Assembly: GCA_015075515.1 (NCBI GenBank)
Contig: JABTUE010000003.1
Span: 1 to 64,000, forward strand
Source: Planctomycetota bacterium
GTDB lineage: Bacteria > Planctomycetota > UBA8742 > UBA2392
Direction of reading: 5' to 3'
DNA length: 64,000 bases
This document shows, piece by piece, positions 60,343-64,000 of this stretch. The translations under genes were made by a program, and so were the position numbers. Within the stretch, counting starts at the first letter, position 1. Every line of letters begins with the position of its first letter. Under the pieces are notes generated by a model, which was given only the letters and a program-made list of their open reading frames with translations, ran no database searches and was not told the origin of the DNA.

Positions 60343-60357
60343 CTGACCTTGACCTGA
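60343..60357. repeat. Inverted repeat arm, right end of the four-helix-bundle element
   Basis: CCTGACCTTGACCTG pairs perfectly over 15 bp with the arm at 59935-59949. The arms bracket a unit of about 420-450 bp containing a single gene, the layout of an intervening sequence or small mobile unit. Confidence 0.85.
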
Positions 60358-60372
60358 TTCCCTGACCCGCCC

Positions 60373-61122
60373 CTACGCTGTCAGCCCGCCGTCTACTACC
60401 AGCACCTGGGCTGTGATGTAGGCCCCGCTGTCGCCGGCCAGAAACAGCGCCGCGTTGGCGATGTCTTCCGGCTTGCCAAAACGCCCCAGGCGGATACCCG
60501 CCAGTGCGCCGTCCTTCACCTTGGGGTCCAGGCCGGCAGTCATGTCCGTTTCAATGAACCCCGGGGCGATCACGTTGGCCGTGACCCCGCGACCCGCCAG
60601 CTCCTTGGCCACACTCTTGGTGAACGCGATCAAGCCGCCCTTGCTGGCGGCATAGTTGGCTTGACCCGCGTTGCCGGTGATACCCACGACGCTGGCAATG
60701 TTGATCAGCCGCCCGGCCTTGGACTTCATCAGCGCGCGCGAGGCCGCACGGGTGATGTTGAACGCGCCGCGCAGGTTGGTGTCCAGCACGGCGTTATAGT
60801 CGTCATCACTCAGGCGCATCAGCAGGTTGTCGCGTGTGACGCCGGCATTGTTGACGACAATGTCCAGGCCGCCCAGCTTCTCGGTGACCTTCTTGATCAC
60901 CTCGTCGCAGGCCTTGGGGTCGCGCACGTCAAGACCGAACATGTCCACATCGAGCCCGCCGGAAAGTTCCTGGCAGCGCGCGGCGGTCTGTACCAGCCGT
61001 TCAGGCGCGGTGGCCACCAGCGCCAGACGGCAACCCTCGCGGGCAAAGGCCTCGGCAATGGCACGGCCAATGCCGCGCGACGCGCCGGTGATGAGTGCTT
61101 TACGGCCGGTAAGTGAACCCAT
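60373..61122 (-). CDS. fabG: 3-oxoacyl-ACP reductase
   Basis: This 249-residue short-chain dehydrogenase starts at ATG after GGAG. The NADPH loop is ITGASRGIGRA; the catalytic Ser-Tyr-Lys are S144, Y157 and K161 (INIASVVG, ANYAASKGG), with NNAG at 91-94. It reduces 3-oxoacyl-ACP in fatty acid elongation. It follows fabD with a 47-nt gap. Confidence 0.96.
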   Translation of the reverse strand: MGSLTGRKALITGASRGIGRAIAEAFAREGCRLALVATAPERLVQTAARCQELSGGLDVDMFGLDVRDPKACDEVIKKVTEKLGGLDIVVNNAGVTRDNLLMRLSDDDYNAVLDTNLRGAFNITRAASRALMKSKAGRLINIASVVGITGNAGQANYAASKGGLIAFTKSVAKELAGRGVTANVIAPGFIETDMTAGLDPKVKDGALAGIRLGRFGKPEDIANAALFLAGDSGAYITAQVLVVDGGLTA

Positions 61123-61169
61123 GATTGCTCCGAGTTTCCTGATACCCACGCTGGCGCTTCGGGCTGCTG

Positions 61170-62108
61170 TTAGACCACGGCCGCCACTTCTTCGGCCTTG
61201 CCGATGCTGATGCGGGTTGCGGACTTGGCCACGCGCTTGAGAAGACCGGCCAACACTGTGCCCGGCCCGATCTCGATGAATTCGTCAAAGCCCTGGTCCA
61301 CGAGCTTCTGCATAGATTTCGCCCACAGCACCGGCGCCGTCAACTGCTGCACCAGATTGGCCTTGAGCATGGCGGGGTCGCGGTGTTCGGCCGCGTCCAC
61401 GTTGGCGATGACGCCCATGCGCGGCGAGGCAAAGTTCGTCATTTCAATCTGCGCGGCCAGTTTTTCGCGCGCGGGTTCCATCAGCGGGCTGTGAAACGCC
61501 CCGGCCACGGCCAGCGGCACCGTCAGCTTGGCGCCCGCGGCCTTGGCCAGTTTCATGGCTTCCTCAACAGCGGGCCTTTCGCCGCTGACGGCAACCTGGC
61601 CCGGCGCGTTGAAGTTGGCCAGAACCACCACGCCCAGCGCGCGCGCGGGCGCGATCGCAGCCTCCAGCGCTGCGTCGTCCAGCCCGACAATGCTGGCCAT
61701 GGTGCTTGGCTTTGCGTCGCAGGCCTGCTGCATGAACTGGCCGCGGGCACGCACCAGCTTTAAGGCGTCGGCCCAGGCCAGCGCGCCCGACGCCGCCAGC
61801 GCCGAATACTCGCCAAGGCTCAGGCCGGCGGCAACGGCGCCGCGGTCAAGCAGCGCGCGGCCCTTGTCGGTGGTCTTGAGCACTTCAACCACGGCCCAGG
61901 AATGGGCCAGAATCGCGGGCTGGCTGACATCCGTGCGGTTGAGTTCGCTTTCCGGGCCTTCAAAGCAGATTTTGCTCAGGGGAAAGTCCAGCAGCCGGTC
62001 GGCCTGGTCGAACACGGCGCGGGCCTGCGGGAATTTTTCGGCCAGGTCCTTGCCCATGCCCGTGTACTGGGCGCCCTGTCCGGGAAAAAGAAGTGCGGTC
62101 TTGGCCAT
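61170..62108 (-). CDS. fabD: Malonyl-CoA:ACP transacylase
   Basis: The 312-residue acyltransferase shows LLFPGQGAQYTGMGKDLA, nucleophile S97 in AAGLSLGEYSAL and the His in AGAFHSPLMEPA. It loads malonyl groups on ACP. The ATG lies inside one arm of an AT-rich inverted repeat, and no ribosome-binding site is visible upstream. Confidence 0.95.
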   Translation of the reverse strand: MAKTALLFPGQGAQYTGMGKDLAEKFPQARAVFDQADRLLDFPLSKICFEGPESELNRTDVSQPAILAHSWAVVEVLKTTDKGRALLDRGAVAAGLSLGEYSALAASGALAWADALKLVRARGQFMQQACDAKPSTMASIVGLDDAALEAAIAPARALGVVVLANFNAPGQVAVSGERPAVEEAMKLAKAAGAKLTVPLAVAGAFHSPLMEPAREKLAAQIEMTNFASPRMGVIANVDAAEHRDPAMLKANLVQQLTAPVLWAKSMQKLVDQGFDEFIEIGPGTVLAGLLKRVAKSATRISIGKAEEVAAVV

Positions 62109-62196
62109 TTTGGATTTCAGATTTTCGATTCTGGATTGTGGACCGATTCGGCGACCCACGAGGTCAATCCAAAATCGCAAATCCAAAATCCAAAAT
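62107..62196. repeat. AT-rich imperfect inverted repeat in the fabH-fabD spacer
   Basis: Two 32-nt arms (62107-62138 and 62165-62196) match at 28 of 32 positions as reverse complements, around a 26-nt GC-richer centre. Arms are built of TTTTGGATTT-like units, strikingly AT-rich against the surrounding genome. The left arm includes the first two bases of the fabD start codon, so an RNA hairpin would hold that start codon. Confidence 0.85.
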
Positions 62197-62236
62197 CAGC
62201 CCACAAAGCTGAATCAACCCGACAAAGCCTGCCCGG

Positions 62237-63223
62237 TTACCACTGAATCAGGTTATAGCCCCAGCTCAGGCCGCCGCCGAAAGCCTCCAGCAATATGTAA
62301 TCGCCGCGTTTGATACGGCCATCCTTGAGCGCTTCATCAAAGGCAATCGGGATGCTGGCGGCGCTGGTGTTGCCGTAGCGATCCATGTTGATTACCACCC
62401 GGCTCATGGGAATGCCCACGCGCTCCATGGCGCTTTCAATGATGTTCACGTTGGCCTGGTGCGGCACAACCAGCGCGACATCGGCGGGCTTGATGCCGGC
62501 GCGTTCGCAGGCCTCGCGGGCCATTTCTTCGAACTTCTGGACGGCAAACTTGTAGACCGTGCGGCCCTTGAGCGCGATGGTGTGCAGGTTCTTTTCGACG
62601 GTTTCGTGACTGGCGGGCTGGCGCGAGCCGCCGGCGGCAACGTTCAGGGCGTCGTAATCATAGCGCGCGCCGTTGCGCGAACAGATGATGCGCCCGCGCC
62701 CGTCGGTGCGGGTCACAATCGCAGCGCCGGCCCCGTCGGCAAACAGGATGCAGCTCCCGCGGTCGGTCCAGTTGGTGATGGCCGAAAGTTTTTCCGCGCC
62801 GATGCACAGCACAGTCTTGTACGAACCGGTGTTGACCAGACTGGCCGCCAGTTCCAGCGCGTAGACAAAGCCGGAACAGGCGGTGCTGATGTCCAGCGCG
62901 GGCACGTCGCCCATGCCCAGCCCCTTCTGCACCCAGCAGGCGGTGTTGGGAAAGGTGTTGTCCGGGCTGGCGGTGGCGACCAGGATGTAATCAACCTTGT
63001 CGGGCGTCAGCTCGGCGCGCTGCAGGGCGACCTTTGTCGCCTCAATTGCCATGTCGCTGGTGAACTCGTCGGGCCGGGCATAGCGGCGCTGGCGGATGCC
63101 CGTGCGCTGGAAGATCCACTCGTCGTTGGTGTCAACAACCTTGGCCAGGTCGTCGTTGGTGACCACGCGCTGGGGCGTGTAGGAGCCGATGCTGAGAATG
63201 CCGGCGCTGGGCTGCTGGCTCAC
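62237..63223 (-). CDS. fabH: 3-oxoacyl-ACP synthase III
   Basis: The 328-residue condensing enzyme has C116 (DISTACSGFVYAL), His in VVPHQANVNIIE and Asn in DRYGNTSAASIPIA as its catalytic triad. It starts fatty acid synthesis from an acyl-CoA primer and malonyl-ACP. With propionyl-CoA enzymes encoded in the same block, propionyl priming (odd or branched chains) is conceivable but not shown. Confidence 0.96.
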   Translation of the reverse strand: MSQQPSAGILSIGSYTPQRVVTNDDLAKVVDTNDEWIFQRTGIRQRRYARPDEFTSDMAIEATKVALQRAELTPDKVDYILVATASPDNTFPNTACWVQKGLGMGDVPALDISTACSGFVYALELAASLVNTGSYKTVLCIGAEKLSAITNWTDRGSCILFADGAGAAIVTRTDGRGRIICSRNGARYDYDALNVAAGGSRQPASHETVEKNLHTIALKGRTVYKFAVQKFEEMAREACERAGIKPADVALVVPHQANVNIIESAMERVGIPMSRVVINMDRYGNTSAASIPIAFDEALKDGRIKRGDYILLEAFGGGLSWGYNLIQW

Positions 63224-63267
63224 TGCGGTTCCTCGTGTGGCTGCCGGGTGCGTCCGGCGGTCGGGCG

Positions 63268-64000
63268 TCAGGACTTCGGCACCGCGCCGGCTTCTTCCTT
63301 CTTCAGGGCCTCGACAATCTTTTCATTGATACGGCTCTTGGCGCAGCCGGCGGCAATGCGGATGCCGCTGGCAATCGCGCGCTCGTCGCTGCGGCCGTGG
63401 CTGATCACCACCACACCGTTGACACCCAGCAGCGCCGCGCCGCCCACTTCGCGCCAGTCAATTTCATTGTTGAAGGTCTTCCAGGCCTCGACAAACCGCG
63501 GATCCTTGGACAGTTCGGCACGCGAGGCGTTGTTGACGAAGATTTTCATCAGGATGTCGGACAAACCCTCGGCGGTCTTGAGCACAATGTTGCCCACCAG
63601 ACCGTCGCAGACCACAACCTCGACGCGACCCTCGAAAATCTCGTGGCCCTCAACGTTGCCGATGAAATCCACGGGGCTCTGGGTCAGCAGTGTGTGGGTT
63701 TCGCGCACCAGGGCGTTGCCCTTGCCCTCTTCACCGCCCACGGAAAGCAGACCGACTTTCACGGCCTGGTCAGGCGCGGCCAGCACGTTGCGGTAGAAAA
63801 TTTCGCCCATCATACCGTACTGCACCAGGTGCTGGGGCTTGGCCTGCACGTTGGCGCCCACGTCCATGATCGCCACGCGGCCCTTGATGCTGGGCAGGCT
63901 GGTGCAGATGCCGGCGCGGCGCACACCGGGCAGGTTGCGCAGCATCAGTGTTGCCGCGGCCACCAGCGCGCCGGTGTTGCCGGCTGAAATCACGGCGTCG
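63268..64000 (-). CDS. plsX: Phosphate acyltransferase PlsX (5' end beyond the window)
   Basis: The C-terminal 240 or so residues are present: ISAGNTGALVAAATLMLRNL, RVAIMDVGANVQAKPQHLVQ, FIGNVEGHEIFEGRVEVVVC and DGLVGNIVLKTAEGL are PlsX hallmarks. It makes acyl-phosphate from acyl-ACP for phospholipid synthesis. The gene runs off the right edge. It stands before fabH, the usual plsX-fabH-fabD-fabG order. Confidence 0.95.
   Translation of the reverse strand, partial: DAVISAGNTGALVAAATLMLRNLPGVRRAGICTSLPSIKGRVAIMDVGANVQAKPQHLVQYGMMGEIFYRNVLAAPDQAVKVGLLSVGGEEGKGNALVRETHTLLTQSPVDFIGNVEGHEIFEGRVEVVVCDGLVGNIVLKTAEGLSDILMKIFVNNASRAELSKDPRFVEAWKTFNNEIDWREVGGAALLGVNGVVVISHGRSDERAIASGIRIAAGCAKSRINEKIVEALKKEEAGAVPKS

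Overview
The window is about 65% GC with dense, short-spaced genes, frequent GTG/TTG starts and many ATGA start/stop overlaps. Gene content suggests a free-living didermic bacterium, most likely Planctomycetota or a close relative. It has many lipoproteins with clear lipoboxes and a TIGR03790 protein, a family I recall from Planctomycetes, Verrucomicrobia and Acidobacteria. It also has DUF2225, TgpA/DUF58/BatA genes and a complete propionyl-CoA carboxylase/methylmalonyl-CoA mutase set. No rRNA, tRNA, CRISPR array, phage or transposase gene was seen. The phylum assignment is an inference.

Layout. 0-12.3 kb: envelope and redox genes. These are a TlpA-like/DUF2225 pair, an AONS/KBL-like PLP enzyme with a long tail, bifunctional ftcD, a candidate selenoprotein, an unknown protein, signal peptidase I with a large N-terminal extension, and a low-complexity protein with an MshEN-like domain. 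12.3-19.5 kb: a STAS/zinc-ribbon regulator and a BatA/vWA gene facing a DUF58-TgpA pair. 19.6-33.3 kb: metabolic and unknown genes, including an aminotransferase, an FdhD-like protein, riboflavin synthase, TIGR03790, two tandem membrane-anchored repeat proteins, a moaD-dinB-dinB-gamma-carbonic anhydrase operon and a TIGR03960-type radical SAM protein. 33.4-45.4 kb: accB-accC, secreted lipoproteins, a frameshifted MFS transporter, efp, ridA and fumarase. 45.4-50.4 kb: small membrane proteins, then lipoprotein-dapF-M50 protease-scpA. 50.4-64 kb: one minus-strand block in which plsX-fabH-fabD-fabG is separated from acpP-fabF by a propionyl-CoA to methylmalonyl-CoA module (pccB, pccA, biotin carrier, mutase, epimerase).

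Main discovery. At about 5.6-6.9 kb two apparent minus-strand genes are best read as one 427-residue exported protein interrupted only by an in-frame UGA. The UGA sits exactly at the first catalytic Cys position of a TlpA/thioredoxin motif (W-A-P-G-UGA-S-I-C). It is followed at the right distance by a 12-bp bulged hairpin with a GGU apical loop, as expected for a bacterial SECIS element. The predicted product is a signal-peptide-bearing UxxC thioredoxin-fold selenoprotein. It continues through a polyglycine linker and two PKD-like domains to a GGGC/transmembrane/Arg-cluster tail, an architecture I do not recognise as described. An FdhD-like gene and moaD in the same window fit a genome with molybdo-formate dehydrogenases, which are frequent selenoproteins. 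The sel genes themselves are not in the window.

Other notable signals are a 15-bp inverted repeat flanking a four-helix-bundle (S23/IVS-type) gene at a junction of the split fatty-acid operon, an AT-rich 32-nt inverted repeat overlapping the fabD start codon, and a 42-nt cruciform between accB and accC.
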